From Cristatella mucedo (lineage: Eukaryota; Bryozoa; Phylactolaemata; Cristatellidae), in assembly GCA_009760855.2 (NCBI GenBank), contig WPIO01000009.1, positions 3,095,001 to 3,159,000 of the forward strand: a DNA stretch of 64,000 bases, in the 5' to 3' direction. Below, in pieces: positions 12,280 through 23,108 of the stretch. A program made the position numbers and the translations under genes. The notes under the pieces were generated by a model. That model saw only the letters and a list, made by a program, of their open reading frames with translations, was not told where the DNA came from and ran no database searches. The stretch's first letter is position 1; each line of letters opens with the position of its first letter.

Positions 12280-12515
12280 TAATAATAATAACTCACTTTA
12301 TAAAGCGCCCTCAGAGAACTCAATCTCTTTCTAGGCGCTTTACATTTGCTGTAAAGGGAAACGCGATTGAATGGTGAGTAATGTAATGCTTTATAAACAA
12401 AATAAATAACAAGGTTAGGGGTGACATGCACAGGGCCAGCATGCAAGTGTGGTTAGTGGCAGCATGCACAGTGTCAGCACGCATAAGCACATAAAGGACG
12501 AATCACAGGGACATT
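12280..12515 (-). mobile_element. LINE 3' UTR and tail
   Basis: Reverse complement of the family 3' end: AATAATAATAA, hairpin, GCGCTTTACATTTGCTG, then the 3' UTR blocks ATGCACAGGGCCAGCATG and ACATAAAGGACGAATCACAG that also occur at 21960-22080. Confidence 0.85.
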
Positions 12516-12661
12516 AGAGATGATGCATATCCAGCAATCCTGCGCATATACGGTCACTCGTATTCTTGACTGCCCTTCCTCTCCTTATATTCCTTGACTG
12601 CCCAAAGTCCTGAGCTACCCGTCCCCACCTCTCCTGAGATAGATTGGCCGGCCATCTTTGG

Positions 12662-12682
12662 GAGAGAGAGAGAGAGAGAGAG
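12662..12682. repeat. (GA)n microsatellite
   Basis: About 21 bp of alternating GA. Confidence 0.9.
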
Positions 12683-12784
12683 CAGCAAGGCGCACAGCGA
12701 GGAAGACTTGCTGAACCAGGCTCCAATTTCACATATGCGGCTACGGAGAGAAAACCATAATTTCTCAACCCGACAGACCTCAAA

Positions 12785-13620
12785 GATCTAGTCAGAGACC
12801 TTGGTTTTACCAATTCCAATGATGAGCTCCTGATATTTGAACCCAAGGAGTGGGACGTTTTGGATGAAAGCGTGAAAGTAACGAACCAAAGAAAGCGTCT
12901 CCAACTTTTTTCAACGTCTCCAGTTTGAAAGATGTGTTTCTGCAAAAAAAAGTGATCCATATATTCAGAGCTACGGGAATCACTCGTAACATGAGTGAAT
13001 GGTGCCTATCCATGGACAATTCATCCGGAGCCTCAAAGGCGTGCTGCTTCGTAAATGGACTCTTGGAATGGACTCGGAGTGGATTACCCTTCTCTCCCTG
13101 TGGCCCTCAGTCTGTGCACCTCAAAGAGAATTACACTCGCGTCCAGATATTGCTGCGTGCCTTTAAGTATGGTGACTAGGGCTTCGAAGTCCTTGGCGAC
13201 TTCAAATCGATGTCAATCCTGATGGACCTGCAAGGCTGCTTCACGAAGTTTTCTTGTTTCCTTTGCTTACGGGAGGCTGGAGCACTAAAGCGCTTTATCA
13301 CAAAAGGAACTGACCGCAGCGAGCAGAGTTCTCTAAAGAAGAAAACCACCATCAAGTGAGAGCCACATGTAGCCACTCTCGAAAGGTACTGATCCACCAC
13401 TTCTGCACATCGAGTGGGGCCGCTTCGAGAAGTCTGTCACGGCTCTAGACAACGAGTCAACAGATTTCAATTACCTTCAAGATGTCTTTCCCCAGCTGTT
13501 GGAGACGAAGATCAAAGCTCACGGTGGCTTGGAGCAGTTTCGTTGCAACGGCTCATGACTTACTGGGAAATCACGGGACTGAAAACGATGCGCAGCTTCT
13601 AAGGGTTGTGCCAAAATAGA
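12785..13620 (+). pseudogene. Decayed copy of a multicopy invertebrate gene family, probably TE-borne
   Basis: Across three frames the region matches an unnamed protein family that I recall in many copies in invertebrate genomes. Surviving blocks in order: NSNDELLIFEPKEWDVLDES, GITRNMSEWCLSMD, SVHLKENYTRVQILLRAFKY, LGDFKSMSILMDLQGCFTKF, then ATLERY and IKAHGGLEQF-type remnants. Frameshifts and in-frame stops occur every 30-60 codons, so no intact product is possible. No terminal repeats were found, so the carrying element cannot be classified. Confidence 0.6.
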
Positions 13621-14249
13621 AAACTGTGTCAAAATGGGAGGCATAATATCCCTCGGAGTTCATATCCTTAACGCCCATCTTGAAAAATTCAAGGTTAGTG
13701 TGGGAACTTACTCGCATGGACAAGGCAAGTGCTTTCACTAGATGCACTGGACTTCAAATGTTGTTACTAAGGACAATATAACAAAAAATTAATGATGGAC
13801 AATATTAGGGTACTTCTTCGAGAAGTGATTGGCAGTGTAGCAGAAAATCTATGGCACTTATTTATTTGTTAACCCATTTAGTACTTATTTTTGTATGGCT
13901 CGAGAGTACGTGCTTTCTTTTCAGACCCAATGTAAAACACAACAGACGCGAATTTGTCAGTTTTCTCATAGTAAATGGCTTAATTCAAGTTAATCGCTGT
14001 CCCGGTTACAAGAGAAACGTTTTTATGGAATTGTGGCCATTTTCAATACTTCTGAGTATTCAATAAATTTGGAATCAACGCCCACTAAGAGGGGAGAATT
14101 TCGCTGCGCAGTCTTTTCTTCGGCGACAGTGCCGAGCTGGTCGCCGATGTGCAAAGTACCGTAAGCACGGTAGCACCCTGGTTGACGTCCTCTCGCGCCT
14201 TAACACTCGCGCGACTTCGCGAAATTTCCCGATCTTAATATACTTACCA
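13621..14249. other. No recognisable gene
   Basis: About 630 bp, AT-rich, ahead of the GC-rich island. Nothing was recognised. Confidence 0.45.
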
Positions 14250-15430
14250 TAGGCGAATAATCGCGAGCTCAACGAGTCTTGACTGACAGGAGCGGCACGC
14301 ACAGGCGCGCCCTCAACAATGGACGCTCGAGCCGCCTGAGCGGTCGCACCGCTGAGAGGCTATCAGCCTCGGCCGGGCATATTAGGCGGAGCAGCAGTTC
14401 CGGTCGAGTGAATGGAAGCGTGACGTATTGCCGCCGCGACCGCCGGAGCAGATCGGTTAGCTGGCTGAGCCCGTCGCGCACCAGACATCCCACACGCTTG
14501 TCCGACGACGACGCTTGCGCGGCACGCCACTCGCCCGCTCGTCGGCGCAGCCATGCCCTCGCCTGACAGGGGCGTAGCCTCTGGCGCAGCGTCGGCGTCG
14601 CAGCCCCCGGCGGCAGAGGAGACGGCTGCTGCTGCGACGCTGTCGTCGAGTCTCGTCTGGCTTCTGGCCTGCTGCGTCGTGCTGGCCTGGATCGGCATCG
14701 CGCTGCTGGCTCGCGTGGCGCTACAGCAGCAGTCCCAGCTCAACTACCTGCTCGTCGAAACCGATCGGCGCTACTCGAAGCTCCGGCAGCTGCACGAGCG
14801 CTCGGAGGCGGCCGGCGTCGAGTGCAGCCCTGACGGAAGTGCGGCGTCGCTGCTGCTGCGGCGATGCGACGGCGGCGGCGGCGATGCGCTGCAGCCGCTC
14901 GGCAGCAGGAGTCGAGGTAAGGCCGCCGGCGGCCAGGCGCTCACGCGCGAGCCAGCGTCGGCCGAATCGGAAGCGCGGCGGGTGGCGTGCCGCCGAGTCG
15001 GAAAAGAATGCCGCGGATTGAGAGAAGCGGGCGTCCGGCGTCTGTAAGCGAGCGCGCTATAGAGAGCGAAAGGAATCCCTCGCGACCGATGGAGGCCGCC
15101 GAGGCGTTGCGATCCGGACGCACTCGAGGCGGAGAGCTCGTGCCGGCGCGGCGCTTCGGCTGAGCCGATTCGATCGATTGCGAGCTCGGCGCCATGCGCA
15201 GGGAATGCGCTGCTGAGTCGACAGTGGTCAGATCGCGAGCTGCGCAGCCAGCGACTCGCAGCCAACCGCTGGCGTGCGCCGAGCCTCGGTGCTTAGGCGG
15301 AAGTGAAGAACCTAAGCGAGCGTTGCGACGGTCCGTGGATGGCAGTTAAAGTGGGCGTGGCGACGGCGGGCACGGTCCAGCGAGTCGAGCGGCGGCCATC
15401 CGACGCGCTCAAGCACGTGTTCGAGGCACT
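14250..15430. promoter_or_regulatory. CpG-rich island around a probable 5' exon
   Basis: About 1.2 kb, very rich in CG dinucleotides compared with both flanks (for example 14440-14560 and 14860-15000). It is centred on the candidate first exon at 14553-14916. Overlapping long ORFs on the - strand (14363-14743, 14771-15265) are the usual by-product of high GC. Promoter status is inferred from composition only. Confidence 0.45.
14553..14916 (+). CDS. Probable first exon of a type II single-pass membrane protein
   Basis: The ATG at 14553 opens about 121 codons ending at a good donor (CGAG|GTAAGG, exon end 14916, phase 1). About 28 polar residues come first. A hydrophobic segment at roughly residues 29-57 (SLVWLLACCVVLAWIGIALL) is then followed by a polar, charged stretch (QSQLNYLLVETDRRYSKLRQ), two Cys and a Gly-run. 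There is no signal peptide. The layout is that of a signal-anchored type II protein such as a transmembrane collagen, gliomedin/colmedin or TNF-like ligand. I cannot tell which, because no downstream exon was found in the window. The GC richness is unlike its neighbours. It could also be a chance ORF in a CpG island. Confidence 0.45.
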
Positions 15431-17002
15431 GGCACCAGACTCCTGTCCTTAAATTCCTCCTAGATGCGATGGCAACAGGTTCCACTGCTGATTAGCAAGC
15501 GTCTGGGATGTATTATTTTGACAGCCGTATCAATAGAGAAACTTCTATCGAGCACAGCACTCGATGGTCGCCCTTGGTAAGAAAGAGACGGCCAATGGCT
15601 AGGGGCTAGGGGGCCGATTTCCTTTCTCGTTGCCTCGAGAGCAAACCTTTTGAGCTTTCAACAGTGTACCCACAATGATTAAGCGAGCTCTTTACGAGGC
15701 GGACGGTTTGCTATTGTCGCAGCTGGGTGGGGTCATCGTGGCGTCAGCTGCTAATTAGTGGGTTTCAATTCTTCCCTGTCGCGATGTCTGTGCTGTTCTA
15801 ATTTGGCAAGCGAACCCGCTCAGCAGTTCTCCCCACTTGCTTTTGCCCCACCGCAACGAGACAGCCTGCCTTCTTATGTCCTTCAATCTTCCTTTAACTG
15901 CTAGCGTTGAGGAAAACCGTTAATGCGTCAGCGATATGAAGGGTAGAGTTATCTATAATTTGAACAGTCAGAACTGAATTTCTAAGGTCGATAAAACTAC
16001 ACAATTCTGAATGCACGTTCCGTACGTAACGGGCATTCCTAAACAAACGTCAGTCCTGGTTCGCCCGCCATCGCCGACCAATGGGAAGACAGCCCGGAAA
16101 ACGTGTACATATAAGTGCTATTCACAAGTTCACTGATACTTTTCTCGGGTGATTTAAAAATAAAGTATGCATTTGTAAATAAAAACATCTTTAAATGAGC
16201 AATTTTGAAAAACATATTTTTAATCAGTAGTCTCTGAATATGATAACTTTGAATTACATATCGCACGGAGTTATGGTAACGGCACACTTGCTGCGAATGA
16301 ACTGCATATACTAATTATGAATTATCTCAGTTTTTATAGTTAGCATGCATAATTCATAGTGATATTTTTATTGAATATTTTATAATAGTGTGTTTTTATT
16401 TCCCGTATAAAGATGGTACTGCATTAAGAAAGAACTGCACGATCACCTGTCATTAGGGCGGGCTCACCAGCTAGGTCATCGGACGCTTAGGCCCAGCCCT
16501 CTACAGTAAAGTTAAGAATTTTCCGTGGGTTTTCACTGGTACAGGCTAGTTTATATAAATTTAGAGGGTGCAGAAAAACTGGCCATGATGCCCTCTTTGG
16601 GTTCGCATCAGCACAAAGAGACGCGTGGTTGTCGCTCACTAAAGCTAGCATGCGACTGAAGTAACTACTCCTCATCTTTGCTCGTAAGCAGCCCTATGCT
16701 AGTCTCATAAGAGCAATGTCTCTTTCGTGAAAAAGCAAGGTCGCCTCTCAAAGTCGTTGAGTTTCCAGCCCACAGAATAGGATAGTCCTTGGAGTTCACT
16801 TCAATCGCACCTACCGTGCACTCTCACTTTCACATCTTTTTTGATAAATAGCAGCTGACGCTAGTAACAGGTGATAGCAGAAAAGTTGATTGCGAGCAGC
16901 TAAGTCCGCGATAAAGTGCTTTGGAATAGCATGCTGTTGGAGCTAGAGTAGGAGCACTGAGTCCGTTTGTATGATGGTGTATTGGAATCGCATGCGAGTG
17001 TA
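15431..17002. other. No recognisable gene
   Basis: About 1.6 kb of mostly AT-rich sequence. If 14553-14916 is a real exon, this is its first intron. Confidence 0.45.
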
Positions 17003-17600
17003 GCGTGAGTAATATCAATAACAAGAGTAGCAATAATAAGCCTTTCCCCTAGCGATCCAGAGAACTTAATTTGTATTTAAGCACTGCACGAGAAGCAATA
17101 ACCGATGGGGAATGAAAAGCATGGTGAGCTGCTTAGGCAGGCTTTCAGAAAGCACACGAAAGACTCGCGGTCGCTGTTTAGTACGATCCTCGGTTATGAA
17201 CACTTACTGAATCATTTACACGCTGAAAAAGCACAACACGCTGAAAAGGACAGATTTACTGGGGTACCACGGCTAAAGCATGTCGTTGTTGCCCAAAGCC
17301 ACGACTTTCGCAGCTCATAACATGAAACCACACAGAGGGAAATTCACTCGTTAGCAATGACTGTTGGAACAGGTGGGTTTTCAGCTTCTTTTTGAATGAC
17401 GACAGGAGATGTTACGAGGAGCCCTGAGCGAGCTTTTGCGATGGTGTAGTAGAACAGCGTGCTGTCTGAACTGGAGTAGGAGAACTGGGCGACTTCTCGT
17501 GATAGTGTTTTGGAATAGCGTGCGGTCAGAGCTAGAGTAGGAACCCCGAGCGAGTTCAGAGCTAATTCTCGAATCAACGCTCTGGTTTGGCCCAGTGATT
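17003..17600 (-). mobile_element. LINE 3' region with internal tandem units
   Basis: Reverse complement of a LINE tail (AATAATAAG, CCAGAGAACTTAATTTG, 17020-17095). Near 17350-17400, read on -, there is a KLKTHLFQQS-like motif, the usual C-terminal end of these RT proteins. The block 17405-17560 contains two diverged units of about 65 bp (GTTTTGGAATAGCGTGCGGTCAGAGCTAGAGTAGGA in pieces); a third relative lies at 16910-16990. Confidence 0.55.
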
Positions 17601-17690
17601 AAGGTGCTCGCCCCGACCAAGGTCTGGTCGAGGTCGTGGGCTCGAGCACCGTGGCATATGTGAAGATCCTGAATAGAGATTCACAATAAT
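17582..17690 (+). mobile_element. tRNA-derived SINE (family A), truncated
   Basis: The head CTGGTTTGGCCCAGTG, TTAAGGTGCTCGCC and GAGGTCGTGGGCTCGAGC matches the copy at 11128. It is cut after GAATAGAGATT, where a - strand LINE tail begins. Confidence 0.8.
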
Positions 17691-17721
17691 ATTAATACAT
17701 TGTATAGAGGCCCCAGAAAAC

Positions 17722-17798
<77 letters not shown>

Positions 17799-17860
17799 GC
17801 ACTTTACAGATGCTGCATGTAAAGCATTACCAAATATTTGGGGGTAATCGCTAGCGTAGC
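17684..17860 (-). mobile_element. LINE-family 3' tail carrying an expanded (CT)n
   Basis: On the + strand: AATAATATTAATAC, TAGAGGCCCCAGAAAACACAATCT, then about 70 bp of pure CT (17728-17797), then GGGCACTTTACAGATGCTG. In other copies this place reads AATCTCTCTCTAGGCGC. The microsatellite therefore sits exactly on the short CTCTCT of the element. Confidence 0.8.
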
Positions 17861-18510
17861 CCAGTTGTTGAGGTACTGCCTTCCGTTGGCAGAAATGTAA
17901 TGTATTTATATCCCTGAATCTAGCTGCTGCATTTTTACTCTCGAATTGGTCTGCGCGTTGTTAAGAAAGATATTCCTTGGGTCTCACGGCCCGAATCTAT
18001 AAAAAAAAAGAAATAAAATGTAGGTGATTTCCTATTGTTGGGCGTGACTTTTTTCTTTCATTTTATAGATAACTTGATAACTGCTTCAAAGTCTCGCTGG
18101 GCACCTCCGTGTGGTATTGGTGACCGCTACATGCTATGCCCCACTAAGTGTACCCTCCTTCATTCTACCGATCGCATCCCGTTTGCCCAAGGAAGGGCTC
18201 GTTCACCCGAAGTTGTCCGGCCGAAATAAATCGCGACTTTCCATTCAGCAGGCCAATTCAGCCGGTTCGTCTTGGCTGGCCGCCATCACTCCGCCCGGCC
18301 TTAGATAGGGGCTGTGCCATTCGATTGCTAACGCTCTAGAGTTTTGCCAAAAGCACTGGTGGCAAATAATTTCAGAAACATGCGTTTTTGGTCTTGAGCA
18401 TAAACCCTAGATTGCTTAAGGCCCCCACGCTCCTTGCTAGCGATCCACCCTATTTGCTCACAACTGTGTGCAGCAATCTTCAGCCGGTAGGTGCAAGATA
18501 TATATAACTA

Positions 18511-18625
18511 CAATTCATTTTGTATAGCGCCGTGAGTGAACTGAGTCTTCATTTAGATGCTTCGCATAAGCCACGGGGCTCGAGCCCACGACCTCGGCCA
18601 CCAGACAACCACGGGGCCAAGCCAG
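18511..18625 (-). mobile_element. tRNA-derived SINE (family A)
   Basis: Reverse-complement copy: AATTCATTTTGTATAGCGCC, then GCTTCGCATAAGCCACGGGG, CTCGAGCCCACGACCTCGG and the tRNA-like head. Confidence 0.75.
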
Positions 18626-19838
18626 GAAAGCCTCTAAGCGGTGGTTTCGTGGTCGTGTTGCCTGTTGCAACGACATCCTACGGATTGACCAGGCTCGATC
18701 AGTCATGAATGTGCTTCTCGCTTTTCAGCTTGCGAATTGTGGTGGTACACGATGAAACCAGCGACTGCTGTGGCACTTAATCCCTACTTAATCCCAACGC
18801 GTATTTCGATCGCCGCCGTCAGCACTTAATTGCTCTCAAGCGTTGCTCACTTTTCCCAATATTTCACAAATTCCGCTATTAAATTCTGAAACTGGACAAA
18901 TAGCATTAGCTAAATGTGACCGATTCCTTTGCAATTAAGTTTGAGTCGGTGCATTAGATCGTGGGCAATGCGGCCAGTGCAGTCCAGAAATACCAGCCTC
19001 ATCAAAATACCACATGTATGAGTAGCTTCCCACCCACCTCCGATGTGCTAACTTACGTCCATTCTCTGCTCGAGTGAGTCCTGTTGGGCAATAGCTGCTC
19101 AAGTCCACGCTGTAAGAGGGCTCTGGCTCAAGCCTGATCGTTATCACATCACTAATTGCTTGGCTACAAAATGTAGCTCCCAAGCCCTTCCCCTACCGTG
19201 CCGCTGAAGAGATGAACTTCCAACTACCAAGCCTACCCTTATAATTTATGATTAATCAAGTTGTGTGGTATGTTTTAGTTCAGAAGAGGGCCTGAATTTT
19301 CCCTTTTCTTGTGAGGATTTTTGTTGCTCTTTCCATTCAGGTAACCAACAGACCCGAAGAACCACATAGATTCAACAGCAGAAATGAAACCTTCGGCGTG
19401 AGGGAAGTGGTGGAACTTAACAAAAGTTCACTGCGCACGTTACTACCAAGCCTGGCTGCATATGGCTAGGCAGTTTTCATGCTAGAAACGGCTTCAACGT
19501 TCCATACCACGCGCGGCCTTCGCCAGATGATAGCCGTGCATCCCCTCAGTAGGCTGCCCGTTCCTGAGCCACGGGGCGCCCAGCAGCTGCAGCTGCTATT
19601 TTTCATTGACAGCGAAATCTCTCACCCGTAGAATATTCATCGGCATTAGCAACGGCACTGCATACGACAGCCCCTGGGCTGTTGAGAATGGCCATTAGCC
19701 ACTAGACCGCAGAACGATCAGAAACTTGGCCAGCGTAGGCTTGCAGTGTGCCGCTGCCGACGCTCGTCGCTCGCAGGTCCAATCCAAAGCATCAGAAGAT
19801 GGTCGGAGCCAATGATGGCCGACGTTTGGTGGGATAGC
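18626..19838. other. No recognisable gene
   Basis: About 1.2 kb up to the MULE target duplication. Nothing was recognised on either strand. Confidence 0.45.
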
Positions 19839-19846
19839 CGTCGAAT

Positions 19847-19960
19847 GGTACTAGGACCAAATGTCCTCGGACGAAATGTCCCGGACATAATGTCCCTGAC
19901 TAAATGTCCCAGGACAAAATGTCCCCATACAAAAACGTCCCGGACAAAATGTCCCCACAT
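19847..19960 (+). repeat. MULE left terminal inverted repeat
   Basis: Starts GGTACTAGGACCAAATGTCC and contains successive units GGACGAAATGTCC, GGACATAATGTCC, TGACTAAATGTCC, GGACAAAATGTCC and a further GGACAAAATGTCC before CCACATGTTAC. It pairs with 22261-22361. Confidence 0.9.
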
Positions 19961-20453
19961 GTTACAATAAATTAATCATATTCATGCTATTTTAAATATA
20001 TAATAATTAATAGGCTTCGATATTTCACCAATAAAATGTAGCATGTAAAGTTTTAATATTTAATGAAGACTAAAGAGAGATTACTTGTGATTATCAGTCT
20101 CGACATATACATGTGCAGTTAATCAAAGGCCTCTTTAAATGAAGTCATCTTTAGTTAATCAAAGGCCTCTTTAAATGAAGCCATATGCCATAGTCTTATT
20201 AATCAAGCAAACTTAAATGATAAGATATCAAAGTTTACAATTATATTTACTAATGAATGGCTTCTGATTCACTGTAAACGTATAAATATGTGGAAGTTAC
20301 AGTGAAGGTTATTATACTAAAAACTGTTTGTTATAGTAGGTGATAGATGTGCAGTGTAATAAATAATTTTCAAGATTTTGAGGTGATTAGTATTTATATA
20401 ACTGTAAATGTAATTTGAATGTTTATTAAAAGACAAAAAAATAATTAAGAAAG

Positions 20454-21802
20454 ATGCTGAAATTCATAACGTCACAGAAGGGAACAAGGAAGCTTGTAGT
20501 CGGAGGATTCTTATTCACGAAGCATAGAAATGGTGCAGATGGAAAAGAAATTTGGCGTTTCGAGGACCGAAACTGTGGGGTGCGAATTCATACTCTGAAT
20601 AATGCAATTATTGAGGAAGTTGGAACGCATAGTCATGCAGTTACCCACGGAAGAGCGTCTGTTGAAGAAGCAAGAAGCGAAATGAAGAGGCAGGCTCGGG
20701 AAACAGAAGAACCCCGTAGACACATTGTACAACGGGCTCTGCTGGCTGTACCTGTTGACGACGCCCATCTTCTACCTGCTCGTGAGACCTTATCACGTGA
20801 TGTCCGAAGACAGCGTTTGAAGACCAGACGTATTACAGATGGAGGTGATATATGTCATACGACACAAGACGGTAAATTATTTTTAAGAATCGAAGATGAC
20901 GACATGCTCATCTTTGCTGCAGATGACGATCTACATTTTTTGCAACAGTGTCAGCATTGGTTCGCTGACGGAGCATTTCGTGTCACACCTGAAGGCTTTG
21001 ATCAGCTTTACACCTTACATGGATTCAACAACAACTCCATATTCCCATGTGCATATGCGCTACTGCTGGGTCGTTCTCAAGCAGTATATGGTAGGTTTCT
21101 CAATCACATAACGACGCTGTCGAACGTTGGACAACCTTTATCCATTGTTACGGACTTCGAGCTGGCTGCTATCAACGCCTTCAAAGACAAGTTCCCGAAT
21201 GCAAAAATGATGGGTTGTATGTTTCATTTCGGCAATGCATATGGAGACAAGTGCAACAGCATGGATTAGCAGCCACTTATAGTAATGATCCTGAATTTGC
21301 TACTAAGGTAAAGCGTCTAATGACTCTTGCATTTGTTCCTACTGCGGATGTCATTGCAGCTTTTGAGGAGCTTACAGATGATGATGATTATCGTAATATG
21401 GATGTCATTCTGGACTACTTTGAGGACAATTTTATCGGGTGACAGAGGCGAAACAGAAGAACTCCACCAAGGTTTGAACTTACGCTGTGGAACCAATACG
21501 ACCGCGTCCTTAATTAACTACCTCGTAGCAATAATGCAGTCGAAGTATGGCACAACAGCTTCAACAACTCAGTTGGAATTGCACATCCAACTGCGATTGC
21601 CTTATCAAAGAAAATCAAGATGGAACAACACAGCATGGCACTGTTTCGCAGACAACTGGAACTTGGACAACCACAGAGAAAAAAATGCCAGACATACAAG
21701 CAAGTAGATGAAGCCTTGTTCACCGTGGTTTCTGATTACTACAACCGTGTCAGAATGCAGTATCTTACTGACATTTCTATAATCCTTAGAATTGATGTTG
21801 TA
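20454..21802 (+). pseudogene. FLYWCH/MULE transposase, frameshifted
   Basis: The first reading frame (20454-21269) has an N-terminal FLYWCH-like zinc-finger region (TSQKGTRKLVVGGFLF, then W, a lone C and HSH). It is followed by a MULE domain: CQHWFADGAFRVTPEGFDQL (first catalytic Asp), then SIVTDFELAAINAF (second Asp) and MMGCMFHFGNA. The frame then breaks. It resumes at 21215-21442 (TKVKRLMTLAFVPTADVIAA), then in another frame after 21450 as SNNAVEVWHNSFNNSVGIAH, ending with FRRQLELGQPQRKK up to 21802. At least two frameshifts and one stop make it inactive. One FLYWCH Cys also appears lost. Confidence 0.88.
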
Positions 21803-21837
21803 TGAGAAGAGACTGTCTCCAAATAACTGGATATAAC

Positions 21838-22187
21838 TTCCTACTCTGGAACTCCCTCCCGACCTGCGTCAGAACATCCCCTGACCTGACCACATTTAAA
21901 AGGATCTTGAAAACACACCTATTTGGGACAGCATTTAGTGGGTCCCTGTGATTCGTCCTTCACGTGCTTATGCGTGCTGACACTGTGCATGCTGCCACTA
22001 ACCACATTTGCATGCTGACCCTGTGCATGTCACCCCTAACCATGTTATTCATCTTGTTTGTTTTTCAAGCATGATTTTACTTACCATTTAATTGCATTTC
22101 CCTTTGCAGGAAATGTAAAGCGCCTAGAAAGAGATTGAGTTCTCTGGGGGCGCTTTATCAAGTACATTATTATTATTATTATTATTA
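21838..22187 (+). mobile_element. LINE 3' end nested inside the MULE
   Basis: Starts with the C-terminal RT peptide WNSLPTCVRTSPDLTTFKRI and KTHLFGTAF, then the family 3' UTR (TGCATGCTGCCACTAACCAC; CATGTTATTCATCTTG), the hairpin AAGAGATTGAGTTCTCT and (ATT)n. It inserted into the MULE after the MULE landed here. Confidence 0.92.
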
Positions 22188-22260
22188 TTGTATACTTATT
22201 TCCCTCTTGCTTTTAATAAAATCTGTTCAAAATAACATTAATATTACTAATCTTATATCA

Positions 22261-22361
22261 CATGTGGGGAAATTTTTGTGTGGGGACATTTTGTCCTGGG
22301 ACATTTTGTCAGGGACATTATGTCCGGGACATTTTGGGTCGAGACATTTTGTCCTGTCACG
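22261..22361 (-). repeat. MULE right terminal inverted repeat
   Basis: Inverted copy of 19847-19960. Read on -, it begins CGTGACAGGACAAAATGTC and carries the same series of GGACAnAATGTCC units. Confidence 0.9.
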
Positions 22362-22369
22362 CGTCGAAT

Positions 22370-23108
22370 TTAGATGTCAAAGACCGTCTTTGTTTTACGT
22401 AGTGTATTAGCCAACGGTTCCTAAGGAGGCGCATATACGTTATATCGGTAGACTATAAATATAGCAGCGGCAACGACGAGCAATTACATGAGCCTTAGCT
22501 GGGCATGTTCATAATTGCAGAATATAAAAATCAAAAAAAGTATTGCCCTAGTTATAGAATTTGTAAATCATAAAGCTACGCTGTAAATGAAGCTGTTCAA
22601 GAGTACCAACGACATACTTTAACAACCTGCAAACATGTACCTCGATGTACCAAAGTACAAAAATTTGGTACACAAGTGGCATAACCTGAAACAATCAGTA
22701 AATTGATTGGTTATAGATAAGCTGCTTCCGGTTTACTTTTCGGTTAGATTTGGTTTCCCTACTCATTTTTTTAATGCTTTTCTTTTATGCAGAAATCATT
22801 AAAATTTCAAAATCCATTTTTAACATGTTATCTTTGGAAAGGTGCTCTAAATAAATATTCAATTTTAGACATATTTTCTCCAGATTTCTTGAAATTTACC
22901 CATCAAAAAAACGACGATAAAACCAAACCCCTATACATAGGACTTCTGAAGTATGCGGCTGGACAAGGAGCTGTTGTGCATCCGTCGCCGTGTGCTCAGA
23001 ATGTAAGTTTTTCTTTGATAACTGCTTAAATTTTGGAAGTTTCGTTAAGAAGGCTGCCTCTGCAGCTGGACATCCCGTCAGATCCCTGTCTAATATTAGG
23101 GACTATTC
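22370..23108. other. No recognisable gene
   Basis: About 740 bp. One stretch (22791-23001) is bounded by an AG acceptor and a GTAAGT donor and is open, but its translation resembles no family I know. Confidence 0.4.

Larger units (their letters stand above)
19847..22361 (+). mobile_element. Mutator-like element (MULE), complete but inactive
   Basis: A 2.5-kb DNA transposon with terminal inverted repeats (19847-19960 and 22261-22361), a flanking 8-bp direct repeat CGTCGAAT (19839-19846 and 22362-22369) and a MULE transposase remnant between them. Each TIR is built from about six degenerate copies of a partly palindromic GGACAAAATGTCC motif. Inside lie a 31-bp direct duplication (20117-20147 and 20153-20183) and a LINE 3' end inserted downstream of the transposase (21838-22187). 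A broken coding region with well-kept ends suggests recent movement, possibly driven in trans. Confidence 0.9.

Noticed and set aside
14363-15265. Several long - strand ORFs in the GC island
   Set aside because: Overlapping ORFs on both strands are expected at high GC; none shows a domain, and the + strand exon has better signals.
19847-22361. CRISPR-like array from the repeated GGACAAAATGTCC units
   Set aside because: The units are degenerate, nearly contiguous, and inverted between the two ends; they are terminal repeats of a MULE in a eukaryotic genome.
22787-23029. Exon-like ORF with AG and GTAAGT borders
   Set aside because: The translation shows no family similarity, and no partner exon was seen.
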